From Brevibacterium mcbrellneri ATCC 49030 (GTDB lineage: Bacteria > Actinomycetota > Actinomycetes > Actinomycetales > Brevibacteriaceae), in contig NZ_ADNU01000096.1 of assembly GCF_000178455.1 (NCBI RefSeq), forward strand, positions 1 through 36,072: a stretch of 36,072 nt of DNA. Reading direction: 5' to 3'. Below the pieces are notes generated by a model. The model had not been told where the DNA came from. It worked only from the letters and a program-made list of their open reading frames with translations, and did no database searches. A program made the position numbers and the translations under genes. Of the stretch, positions 8,801 through 15,820 are shown in pieces (the stretch's first letter is position 1; each line of letters begins with the position of its first letter).

Positions 8801-9702
8801 ACGCCAAGGTGGGTAAGCGCGCGTTCCTGGGTAACTCTGGGATCGCGGCGGCCGGGCGCAGAGTTCCAAAGAACGCCCTGGTTGCGGTGCTTTCGGCAGC
8901 TCCGCCTAAGTCGAAGAAGGGCAGTTCGTGGATTGGTTCGCCTCCTGTTGAGCTCAGGCGCGCCGAGGTGGCAGCCGACGAATCGCTCACGTACGCACCT
9001 CCGAAGAAGCTCAAGGTGGCGCGTGGAGCGTGGGAGACTCTGCGTCTGTTGTCCGTGGGTGTGGCTGGACTCATGGTCGCTGGAGTAATCCTCACGCTCA
9101 TGTGGATCACCCAGGCGGGTCACTCAGCCCTGTGGGCCATTTTGTTGTCTGGTGTCGTCATGATGTGCGCCGGTGCTGTTGCCGCCGGTGTCGCAGTGGT
9201 CACTAAGTGGCTGTTTATTGGCCGTATCCCCGCGGGTGAACACCCTCTGTGGTCGTCGTTTATCTGGCGCAACGAAGTCGCTGACTGTTTTGTCGAACTC
9301 ATTGCAGCCCCGTGGTTTACCCGCAAAGCAGTGGGCACTCCAGCTCTCGTGTGGTACCTACGTGCACTCGGCGCCAAAATTGGCCACGGTGTGTGGTGTG
9401 AAACCTACTGGCTACCAGAAGCCGATCTGGTGGTCTTGGAAAACAACTCCACGGTGAACCGAGGGTGCGTGGTGCAAACGCACCTGTTCCACGACCGTGT
9501 CATGTCGCTTGACGCTGTGACCTTGGAAGACGGTGCTACCCTTGGGCCCAATAGCGTGATTTTGCCGGCTGCTACGCTGGGCCGGTCATCGACTGTGGGA
9601 CCCACGTCCCTGGTGATGCGTGGGGAGTTCGTTCCCGCGAACGCGTACTTTACAGGCAACCCAGTTGTCCCCTGGGTGGATGCGCCTGTTGATCAAGAGT
9701 AA
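5833..9702 (+). CDS. Pls-like membrane single-module NRPS (poly-amino-acid synthetase)
   Basis: A 1289-residue protein with the architecture of epsilon-poly-L-lysine synthetase. Adenylation domain, about 10-490: FTSGSTGKPKG at 152-162, FDAS at 201-204, NTYGPTE at 289-295, catalytic Lys483 in TKTSGK. Carrier domain: GGGSL with Ser537 as the phosphopantetheine site. Six predicted membrane helices (about 600-625, 635-657, 825-857, 865-893, 1070-1096, 1100-1130) alternate with three soluble domains carrying hexapeptide-repeat (left-handed beta-helix) stretches. There is no condensation domain and no thioesterase domain. By alignment to GrsA the specificity residues are D202 A203 E206 S245 I266 G268 T290 V298 V299 K483, i.e. 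DAESIGTVVK, near the lysine code. The open frame extends upstream to 5644 but there runs antisense through the PPTase; GTG 5833 has AAGGTGG upstream. Product is inferred as a lysine-type homopolymer; other cationic amino acids remain possible. Confidence 0.88.
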   Translation: MNTYAPQFPAGHLASEPGTLIDLILKNVAEHPDTPAIDDGTTVLTYAELIEQMRSFGLTLHEHGVGPGDKVGVRVSSGSVDLYVSILSVLMIGAAYVPVDVDDPDERARTVFEEANVAAVITDGPTITKVTTRETPPELRAPVPEDDCWVIFTSGSTGKPKGVAVTHRSAAAFVAAESQIFCQDEPLGPSDRVLAGLSVAFDASCEEMWLAWGHGACLVPAPRALVKSGMDLGPWLASRRISVVSTVPTLAALWPPETLDNVRLLIFGGEACPLELAQRLSDGDREVWNTYGPTEATVVACAAPLGEEPVRIGLPLAGWDLAVVNPETGIPVAEGETGELIIGGVGLARYLDPEKDAEKYAPMETLGWERAYRSGDLVINDPAGLIFVGRADEQIKLGGRRIEMGEVDAALQSLPGVHGGAAAVKTTSGGVQLLVGYLAPSPGVTGDAQQLEAWAQQLRDVLPPALVPRLAIVDDLPTKTSGKVDRNALPWPLPGMEVTDDSGDVPAAYAWIAEQWEATLGAAPGMNTDFFNAGGGSLAAAQLVSRLRTNFSAITVGDIYAHPRFGALAEMCTGTEPTTQRSERTVKRTSRFMQWMQTLLGIPVHILAAMHWIVMTLAAMNVFALMGAPVVTTSWWLIAVLYLVFVTSWGRMLVSAACARLLLGSLKPGVYQRSGWVHLRLWLAEHIADNASAVSVGSAPWVTWYARLLGNKLGRDVDLHSIPPVTGMLTLEEGAAIEPEVDLKGWWVDGDLLRVGPIHVGKYAVVGSRSTLMPGTRVGSEARVAPGSAVTGKVRKKQVYSGSPAQRTSKKHHRWPAPPEKRAHLPFLLYAIGSVLHALIPYLAAVPPIALMLWIYGVEVITQPLTLLAWSPLLALIWFAFTALFVLIAVRTLSIGLREGTYPVRSLMGFRVWATERIMDMARDLLFPMYAGLITPVWLRLLGTKVGSGVEASTVLLVPKMTHIASGAFLADDTMVASYELGNGWMRIGHAKVGKRAFLGNSGIAAAGRRVPKNALVAVLSAAPPKSKKGSSWIGSPPVELRRAEVAADESLTYAPPKKLKVARGAWETLRLLSVGVAGLMVAGVILTLMWITQAGHSALWAILLSGVVMMCAGAVAAGVAVVTKWLFIGRIPAGEHPLWSSFIWRNEVADCFVELIAAPWFTRKAVGTPALVWYLRALGAKIGHGVWCETYWLPEADLVVLENNSTVNRGCVVQTHLFHDRVMSLDAVTLEDGATLGPNSVILPAATLGRSSTVGPTSLVMRGEFVPANAYFTGNPVVPWVDAPVDQE

Positions 9703-9710
9703 GGATTTTT

Positions 9711-11015
9711 GTGACTGACCCGTATCTGCCGCAGAGTGGGAGCACTTCATACAAAGTTGCGCACTACGATCTGCGGTTGGACTACCACACTGCCCCGAAC
9801 CGTTTAAACGGAATTGCGACACTCGAGATTGAACCTCTTGAAGCCGTGAGTTCTTTTAAGCTCGATCTGTCTGGACTCACAGTCACCAAGGTGTACGTCA
9901 ATGGCAAGACCGCCCGGTTTAAGCAGTCCCCTGGTCAAGTCACCGTCCGGTCCGCGCTCACCCCAGGAAAACCTGTTCGAGCCGAAGTTCGCTACAACGG
10001 AAATCCCGCTCCCGCCATGGGCACCTGGGGCGATGTGGGCTGGGAAGAACTCGAAGAAGGCGTGCTGGTTGCTGGCCAACCCAATGGTGCTTCCACGTGG
10101 TTCCCATGCAACGACCACCCGCGCAACAAGTCCACGTTCACCATCACAATCCTGTCCGACTCCGATTACGCTTCGATCGCAAATGGGACTCTCACATCTA
10201 CCCGGCGTAAGGCATCACGCACCGAGTGGGTGTGGGATTGCCAGGTCCCCATGGCCACGTATCTGGCTACCGTCCAGATCGGTCCCTACAAGATGGGGCC
10301 GCTTGAACCGGGACAGCACCGGCCGTCCCGTGTCCCCCTGGCACTAGCGACGTCTGAGCACAACTGGGCTAAAGCACAAAACTTCTTGAGCCTGCAGCAC
10401 CAGATGATGAACGTGTTCGAAGATCTTTTTGGCCCCTACCCGTTCGACCGTTATGGCGTAGTGGTGACCAACGAACACTTAGAGATTCCGCTTGAGAGCC
10501 AACCTCTGTCGATTCTGGGCCCCAACCATGTGGGCCGGTCCTGGGAGGCCGAACGTCTGGTCGCACATGAACTTGCTCACCAGTGGTTCGGCAACTCTGT
10601 CAGCCTCACCACGTGGTCTGATATCTGGCTCAACGAAGGTTTCGCGTGCTACTCCGAATGGCTGTGGGCAGAGTCAAAAGGCCACCAGGCAGCGTCCGGC
10701 CACGCGAAGCGCCACTGGGGCTTGCTGAAGCTCAAGCCCAACCTCATTCTGACCAACCCGGGAGCACCAGACATGTTCGACGACCGGGTGTACAAAAAAG
10801 GTGCTCTGGCACTCCATGCGCTTCGTCACCACGTGGGTGATGAGAAGTTCTTCACTCTTTTACGCACGTGGACTCGGACATTTAAGCACGCCAACGCCAC
10901 CACAACAGATTTTCTCACCCTCACGAATCAGGTGTGTGGCGAGGGAACGAACGCCGTCCTCACACCGTGGCTCTACGAAAAGTCGCTCCCGCCCTTCCCA
11001 GGTGGACTGTTTTAG
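9711..11015 (+). CDS. Compact M1-family zinc aminopeptidase
   Basis: A 434-residue gluzincin. HELAHQWFGN at 286-295 gives zinc ligands His286 and His290 with catalytic Glu287; Glu309 in LNEGFA is the third ligand (HExxH-x18-E). PLESQ (Glu262) occupies the place of the GAMEN motif that binds the substrate N-terminus. The large C-terminal helical domain of PepN-type enzymes (about 850 residues) is missing, as in a known compact subgroup. No signal peptide is visible, so it is probably cytoplasmic. The GTG is 8 bases after the synthetase stop, and its AAGGA ribosome-binding site overlaps that stop, so it is in the pls-like operon. A zinc aminopeptidase degrades epsilon-polylysine in Streptomyces albulus, so a trimming or self-protection role is a reasonable inference. 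Confidence 0.88.
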   Translation: MTDPYLPQSGSTSYKVAHYDLRLDYHTAPNRLNGIATLEIEPLEAVSSFKLDLSGLTVTKVYVNGKTARFKQSPGQVTVRSALTPGKPVRAEVRYNGNPAPAMGTWGDVGWEELEEGVLVAGQPNGASTWFPCNDHPRNKSTFTITILSDSDYASIANGTLTSTRRKASRTEWVWDCQVPMATYLATVQIGPYKMGPLEPGQHRPSRVPLALATSEHNWAKAQNFLSLQHQMMNVFEDLFGPYPFDRYGVVVTNEHLEIPLESQPLSILGPNHVGRSWEAERLVAHELAHQWFGNSVSLTTWSDIWLNEGFACYSEWLWAESKGHQAASGHAKRHWGLLKLKPNLILTNPGAPDMFDDRVYKKGALALHALRHHVGDEKFFTLLRTWTRTFKHANATTTDFLTLTNQVCGEGTNAVLTPWLYEKSLPPFPGGLF

Positions 11016-11473
11016 ATCGACGCGATCATCAAGCTCGAGTTACCGCTCTCACCGGCCGTGATGTAGCCTAGCTGGGCGAAAAGTGCTGCCGCCGGATTGC
11101 CGTGATTCACTGACAGGCACACCGACTCAATTCCTTCGTCATACAGTTTCGCGTGCAATTTAGAAATCAGCTTGGTCGCAATTCCGCGTCCTTGGTACTC
11201 CGGAATGACCGCGACGCCCAGTTCAGGAATATCGTCTGCGATATACCCGTACCCATTGGGTAGAAAACGCGCCCACGCTGCACCCACAGCCTTGTCGCCG
11301 TCCCACGCAATCAACGCGTGGTCGCCTTCCCTGCCCCAGTCCTCCACATAGGAACGTGCCTGCTGGTCAAGTTCGTCAAAACTGGTATTGGTGCCAGACC
11401 AGTTGATGCACTGCAAAAGAAACGGTTCTAGAAGTTGCGATGTCGACGGCTCTGTCGCGCCACGAAAGTTCAT
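11012..11473 (-). CDS. GNAT family N-acetyltransferase
   Basis: A 153-residue acetyltransferase with the acetyl-CoA pyrophosphate-binding motif VIPEYQGRGIATKL and a C-terminal NPAAALFAQLGY, typical of GNAT motif B. Substrate unknown. The ATG at 11473 lies 9 bases after the MATE stop and has no clear ribosome-binding site, so it is probably translated by coupling after the transporter. Its TAA overlaps the TAG of the convergent M1 peptidase gene (they share 11013-11014). The proximity invites the idea that it acetylates the synthetase product or another amine, but the sequence does not show this. Confidence 0.82.
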   Translation of the reverse strand: MNFRGATEPSTSQLLEPFLLQCINWSGTNTSFDELDQQARSYVEDWGREGDHALIAWDGDKAVGAAWARFLPNGYGYIADDIPELGVAVIPEYQGRGIATKLISKLHAKLYDEGIESVCLSVNHGNPAAALFAQLGYITAGESGNSSLMIASI

Positions 11474-11482
11474 GGCACCAGG

Positions 11483-12820
11483 CTAATGATCTTTCTGCTT
11501 CGCGTCGAGTACCGCAACGGCACGTGCGCGTCGAATCCACCCGTTACCGCGCATCCGGGCTCCTAAGCCCACGGCACGGAAGGCCATGAACCCAAAGCAG
11601 AAACACGCCCACAGCGCGCTAATCGTGAAGCTCATACCCATGGCCGCCCACACAAGTAGACCAAACCCGGTTGCCGCACCAAACTGCGCTACGGCCAGGT
11701 AGCGGGCGTCGGAGGCGCCCAACAGAATCCCGTCGAGCGTAAACACGTACCCTGCCAAGGGCATACTCACAGCCAGAATCAGGACCAGCCCAGCAACAGT
11801 GGAAACGACCTCGGGACTGGAGGTAAACACCCTGCCAACAAACGGGCTCAGCGCCGCCAACACAAGCCCCACAACGACTCCGAACCCAACACCCCACACA
11901 ATCAGGCGAGTTTTGACAGTCTGAACCTTCTGGGTGTCGTCCTTACCCACGTACAAACCGATCATTGCCTGCCCAGCGATCGCCAACGAGTCCAACACCA
12001 ACGCCAGCGAGTTAAACAGCGTCTGGGCGATCTGCACGGCCGCTAGGCTCACCGTGCCCATCACGCTGGCAACAGATACCAGCACAATGAGCGCCGCGCG
12101 CAGGCTCGCTGATCGGATGAGAAGCCAGCCCGAGGTCGTCGCCGCTGACAGCACCCCCGCCCAGTCGGGTGCCAAGGAGGCGTTGTGGCGCCGGGCTGCC
12201 CGCCCGGCGAAAACCAGGTACACCGTGCACATAGCCGCGTGGGCCAGCACGCTCCCCCACGCCGAACCAGCGACCCCGAGGCCCATTCCGTAGATGAACA
12301 CCGCGTTGAGCACAATGTTGAGTCCAAAGCCGCCAGCAGCCACAACCAACGGAGTCACGGTGTCTTGCATGCCGCGCAAAAGTCCCGTCGCAGCGATCAC
12401 AATCAGCATGAACGGCAAGCCCCACCACGACACGGTGACATATGCGAGCGCGCCGGAGAACACCTCGGGCGAGGGATCAAACATACCCAAAACCGGCCCC
12501 AACAGGGGCAGACCGGCCGCCACCAGCACCACGGACACCACCAGGGCCAACCACATGCCGTCAAACCCGGCACTCACGGCTCGTGTGTAGTCCCCTGCGC
12601 CCACGAACCTGGCGACACGCGGGGTGGTCGCGTAGGCGAGGAAAATCATGAGCCCCAGAACTGTCTGGATCACCACACCGGCCAGGGCGAGGGAGGCCAG
12701 CGCGTCCTTCCCCAGGTGCCCCACCATCGCGGTGTCGGCGAGCAGGAAGATGGGCTCGGCAGCGAGCGCTCCTAAGGCCGGGAGCGCTAAACGAAGAATG
12801 TCACGGTCAACAGCACGCAC
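11483..12820 (-). CDS. MATE family efflux transporter (DinF-like)
   Basis: A 445-residue polytopic protein with about twelve hydrophobic segments and the MATE N-terminus (LALPALGALAAEPIFLLADTAMVGHLG). MATE proteins export cationic drugs or metabolites in exchange for H+ or Na+. The closest pattern is the DinF subgroup common in actinobacteria. The only in-frame start is GTG 12820, which lies inside the right arm (minus-strand sense) of a 14-bp hairpin, so its translation may be controlled by folding. The GNAT gene follows 9 bases after. Upstream on the same strand is the acyl-CoA ligase, 66 bases away. It could export the product of the nearby synthetase, but could equally be a general drug pump. 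Confidence 0.87.
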   Translation of the reverse strand: MRAVDRDILRLALPALGALAAEPIFLLADTAMVGHLGKDALASLALAGVVIQTVLGLMIFLAYATTPRVARFVGAGDYTRAVSAGFDGMWLALVVSVVLVAAGLPLLGPVLGMFDPSPEVFSGALAYVTVSWWGLPFMLIVIAATGLLRGMQDTVTPLVVAAGGFGLNIVLNAVFIYGMGLGVAGSAWGSVLAHAAMCTVYLVFAGRAARRHNASLAPDWAGVLSAATTSGWLLIRSASLRAALIVLVSVASVMGTVSLAAVQIAQTLFNSLALVLDSLAIAGQAMIGLYVGKDDTQKVQTVKTRLIVWGVGFGVVVGLVLAALSPFVGRVFTSSPEVVSTVAGLVLILAVSMPLAGYVFTLDGILLGASDARYLAVAQFGAATGFGLLVWAAMGMSFTISALWACFCFGFMAFRAVGLGARMRGNGWIRRARAVAVLDAKQKDH

Positions 12821-12856
12821 GGGCCCCCATTGTAGTGGGATAGCCCGTGCGTGCTG
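12811..12856 (-). promoter_or_regulatory. 14-bp inverted repeat covering the MATE start codon
   Basis: CAGCACGCACGGGC (12811-12824) and GCCCGTGCGTGCTG (12843-12856) are perfect reverse complements around an 18-base loop. The loop contains a further CCCA/TGGG pairing. In the minus-strand transcript the MATE GTG (12820-12818) is inside the stem and the only purine-rich leader (GGGGG) is at the loop-stem edge. No U-run follows, so it does not look like a normal intrinsic terminator. It may be an operator, or an mRNA fold that limits MATE translation on read-through from the acyl-CoA ligase. A smaller TGCGG/CCGCA hairpin lies just upstream in the transcript (12862-12879). Confidence 0.6.
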
Positions 12857-12886
12857 GTGATTGCGGTTCTTGTGCCGCAGTGTGGG

Positions 12887-14548
12887 TTACTGGTCGGCAG
12901 CGACCTCGCGCATTTCGCGGCGCAGAATTTTGCCCGAGGCGGTCTTTGGCAACGCGTCAATGAAGTTCACCTGGCGTGGCGCTTTGTAGGCTGCCAAGTG
13001 CTTGCGACAGTGCTCAATGATCTGGTCTTCGGTCACGTCCTCACCGGCCCGGCGAGTCACGAACGCGACCACGTTTTCGCCTCGGTAGTCGTCTGGCACA
13101 CCCACGACAGCTGCTTCGGAAACGGCTGGGTGGAGGTACAGGACGTCTTCGACTTCACGTGGCCATACTTTGAAGCCGGACGCGTTAATCATGTCCTTCT
13201 TTCGGTCCACGATGTATACCCATCCGTCTTTGTCCATGAATCCCACGTCGCCGGTGTGCAGTTCGCCGTTCGGAATGTCGTTTTCTGTGGCCGTGGGATT
13301 GTTGAGGTAACTGAGTGCCACCATGGGGCCACTGACATACACTTCGCCCACTTCGCCTGGGTCGCAGTCGGACCCGTCCTCACGGGCAATACGCACGTGT
13401 GCTTCCACACTAGGCAGACCACATGACAGATTGCCTGACTCGGGGTCCACGGGAGCACGCAACCAGTGCGGGACCGTGATGCACTGGGCGCTGGTTTCTG
13501 TCAGCCCGTACCCTTGGCCCACATACACACCCGCGCGTTCTTCGAACTTCTTGACCAGACCTTCAGGCAACGGTGCTCCCCCAGACATGATGGAGCGGAA
13601 GGAACTGAAATCGTCCGGTGTGAAGTCCGGTTGAGCCAGCAGGGCGGTGAAAGCCGTGGCTGGTCCGGCCATGAAAACCGGGCGCGTGTCACGGAACTGC
13701 TGAAGCGCAACAGCGGGGTCGAACCGGTAGTTGAGCACCAGAGTGGCCTTTGTAGCGATCGAGGCCAAGAAAATACACACGAAACCAGTGATGTGGAAAA
13801 CCGGTGCCATTTGGTAGAAGGACAGTTTCGGTTCGAACTTGTAGCGGTGCACCATCATGAGCGAGTTCACACCCAAGCCCTTGAATGACAACAGCGCGCC
13901 CTTGGACTTGCCGGAGGTTCCCGAAGTGTAACCGATGAGACCCACCTCGTCAGGGTCGTGTGCCCGTTTGCTCACGGTGACCGTGGCACCGTCGTGTTCT
14001 TTGAGCACGGTAAGGAAGTCTGGCTTACCCGTGTCGATCTGTTGCGGGAACATATCGAAGATTGCAGGTTCGTTTGTTGTGACGAAATCGTGTTCGCCCA
14101 CCGTCACAACAAGCGGTATGTTTCCAGCGTGATCCTTGACTCGGTCCATGAATGCGGCTGCTGAAACGACGAGTGCCTTAACACCCGCGTCGCTGAAGAT
14201 GTGATCGAGTTCGTCGCGGTACATGGGGTTGAGGGGAACCACAATTCCGCCCAGCTTCCACACGGCGATCACCGTGATCATGTAGTGCGGGACGTTCTGC
14301 AGGTACACACCCAGCGGGTCACCTTCACCAAAGCCGTTCTCAGATAGGTACGCAGCGAACGCGTTACTCATGCGGTCGACTTCGCTATAGGTCAGTTCGG
14401 TCCCGTAATAGTAGATCGCCGGGTGGTCTGGAACCTCGTTGACCGCGTCAATCCAGAGGTCGAGCGGAGGTGTCTGAGGGATAGGCGTGACATCCTCAGG
14501 GTTGTCATACGCAGTTTTGAGCCAGGGTTTTTCGTCAATCCAACTCAT
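12887..14548 (-). CDS. AMP-forming acyl-CoA ligase (fatty-acid--CoA ligase)
   Basis: A 553-residue ANL-superfamily enzyme that activates a carboxylic acid to acyl-CoA via acyl-AMP. Motifs: YTSGTSGKSKG (207-217), GYGLTETSA, the hinge region YIVDRKKDMINASGFKVWP, and catalytic Lys540 in PKTASGK. Length and hinge fit long-chain fatty-acid ligases (FadD-like). There is no carrier domain. The ATG has AAAGGAG 7 bases upstream, inside a small GTCAC/GTGAC dyad. It is the third gene of a FabG-thiolase-ligase run. The chain length of the substrate cannot be told. Confidence 0.87.
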   Translation of the reverse strand: MSWIDEKPWLKTAYDNPEDVTPIPQTPPLDLWIDAVNEVPDHPAIYYYGTELTYSEVDRMSNAFAAYLSENGFGEGDPLGVYLQNVPHYMITVIAVWKLGGIVVPLNPMYRDELDHIFSDAGVKALVVSAAAFMDRVKDHAGNIPLVVTVGEHDFVTTNEPAIFDMFPQQIDTGKPDFLTVLKEHDGATVTVSKRAHDPDEVGLIGYTSGTSGKSKGALLSFKGLGVNSLMMVHRYKFEPKLSFYQMAPVFHITGFVCIFLASIATKATLVLNYRFDPAVALQQFRDTRPVFMAGPATAFTALLAQPDFTPDDFSSFRSIMSGGAPLPEGLVKKFEERAGVYVGQGYGLTETSAQCITVPHWLRAPVDPESGNLSCGLPSVEAHVRIAREDGSDCDPGEVGEVYVSGPMVALSYLNNPTATENDIPNGELHTGDVGFMDKDGWVYIVDRKKDMINASGFKVWPREVEDVLYLHPAVSEAAVVGVPDDYRGENVVAFVTRRAGEDVTEDQIIEHCRKHLAAYKAPRQVNFIDALPKTASGKILRREMREVAADQ

Positions 14549-14550
14549 TG

Positions 14551-14566
14551 GTCACTCCTTTGTGAC
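14551..14566 (-). promoter_or_regulatory. Dyad GTCAC-N6-GTGAC enclosing the acyl-CoA ligase ribosome-binding site
   Basis: In the minus strand this reads GTCAC-AAAGGA-GTGAC, with the Shine-Dalgarno core exactly in the loop. It could be a binding site for a dimeric regulator or an mRNA hairpin presenting the ribosome-binding site. The function is inferred from position only. Confidence 0.35.
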
Positions 14567-14571
14567 GTAGG

Positions 14572-14599
14572 CACCGGGTGACACTGTGGCCACCCGGTG
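14572..14599 (-). repeat. 9-bp perfect inverted repeat between thiolase and acyl-CoA ligase genes
   Basis: CACCGGGTG (14572-14580) and CACCCGGTG (14591-14599) are reverse complements around a 10-base loop. This gives a GC-rich hairpin in the minus-strand transcript 9 bases after the thiolase stop. No U-run follows, so termination would be partial or factor-dependent; it may instead stabilise the upstream mRNA and set different expression of the two genes. Confidence 0.5.
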
Positions 14600-14608
14600 T
14601 CAGGGCTT

Positions 14609-15808
14609 TTAACAGACTTCGAACAGTCCTGCAGCGCCCATGCCACCACCAACACACATGGTGACAACAACGTACTTAGCGCCACGTCGTTTGCCTTCGA
14701 TGAGCGCGTGCCCAGTCAGGCGCGCACCCGTCATTCCGTACGGATGCCCAACTGAGATTCCGCCACCGTTGACGTTGTACTTCTCGGGGTCAATTCCCAA
14801 ACGGTCACGGCAGTACAGGGCCTGCACTGCAAACGCTTCGTTCAGTTCCCACAGGTCGATGTCATCGACTGTCAGCCCGTGCTGCTTGAGCAGTTTAGGA
14901 ACCGCGTACACCGGCCCGATTCCCATTTCGTCAGGCGCGAGGCCCGCTACCGCGATACCCCGGTAGATACCCAAAGGCTCCAGTCCACGGCGTGAAGCTT
15001 CAGCGTCACTCATGAGAACCGCTGCCGATGCACCGTCGGAAAGCTGGGACGCGTTTCCAGCCGTGATGCACGGAGTGTCAGACAGTTCGCTCGGCTCCAG
15101 CACCGGCTTGAGACCAGCGAGCCCTTCAAGCGTTGTGGACGGGCGGTTACCTTCGTCCTTGGTCAGGGTGAGCGTCTTTTCCGAAATCTCTTTTGTCTCT
15201 TTGTCCTGCACCAACATGGTGGATTCCAAAGGAACGATCTCGTCGTCGAACTTGCCAGCTTCTTGGGCTGCCGCCGTGCGCATCTGCGACTGGTAGGAAT
15301 ACTCGTCCTGTGCCTCACGGGACACGCCATACCGCTTAGCAACGACCTCGGCGGTTTCCAACATGGAGTAGTACGTGTCAGGGCGGTGCTCAACGATCCA
15401 CGGGTCTTTGGTCTTGAACGTGTTCATCTTGTCGTTCTGAACCAGCGACACGGATTCGACACCGCCACCCACGGCAATGTTCATGCCGTCAACCAGAATC
15501 TGCTTAGCGGCAATCGAGATAGCCATCAGACCAGAGGCACACTGACGGTCCACGCTCATACCGGAAACCTCAACGGGCAGGCCAGCGCGAATCGCAGCTT
15601 GGCGCGCTACGTTACCGCCCTGGGCACCCTGCTGAAGTGCAGCACCGATGATGACGTCTTCAACTTCGCCACCTTCAAGACCTGCACGCTTAACAGCGTG
15701 TTCGATCGCGTGGCCGGCGAGTGTTTGCGACTGCGTGTTGTTGAACGCCCCGCGGTAAGCCTTACCAATAGGGGTACGCGCGGTTGAAACGATAACTGCG
15801 TCTGTCAT
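14609..15808 (-). CDS. Acetyl-CoA acetyltransferase / 3-ketoacyl-CoA thiolase
   Basis: A 399-residue thiolase. Cys90 (VDRQCASGL) is the acyl-accepting nucleophile, His355 (GHPYG) and Cys385 (CVGGGMG) are the other catalytic residues. The tyrosine in GHPYG, where GHPLG or GHPxG is usual, suggests a less common subgroup. It either condenses two acetyl-CoA or cleaves 3-ketoacyl-CoA; the direction cannot be read. ATG with GGAG upstream. It follows the SDR gene by 12 bases, so reductase and thiolase act on the same kind of substrate (3-oxoacyl-CoA) in one transcript. Confidence 0.9.
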   Translation of the reverse strand: MTDAVIVSTARTPIGKAYRGAFNNTQSQTLAGHAIEHAVKRAGLEGGEVEDVIIGAALQQGAQGGNVARQAAIRAGLPVEVSGMSVDRQCASGLMAISIAAKQILVDGMNIAVGGGVESVSLVQNDKMNTFKTKDPWIVEHRPDTYYSMLETAEVVAKRYGVSREAQDEYSYQSQMRTAAAQEAGKFDDEIVPLESTMLVQDKETKEISEKTLTLTKDEGNRPSTTLEGLAGLKPVLEPSELSDTPCITAGNASQLSDGASAAVLMSDAEASRRGLEPLGIYRGIAVAGLAPDEMGIGPVYAVPKLLKQHGLTVDDIDLWELNEAFAVQALYCRDRLGIDPEKYNVNGGGISVGHPYGMTGARLTGHALIEGKRRGAKYVVVTMCVGGGMGAAGLFEVC

Positions 15809-15820
15809 GAGTCGTCTCCT

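Noticed and set aside
12185..12775. 196-codon plus-strand ORF rich in His, Gln and Gly
   Set aside because: It lies wholly antisense to the MATE gene, has biased composition and no recognisable domain.
12807..12830. Seven-codon mini-ORF (ATG at 12830, minus strand) overlapping the MATE start
   Set aside because: It has no ribosome-binding site and may simply be part of the hairpin sequence; too short to judge.
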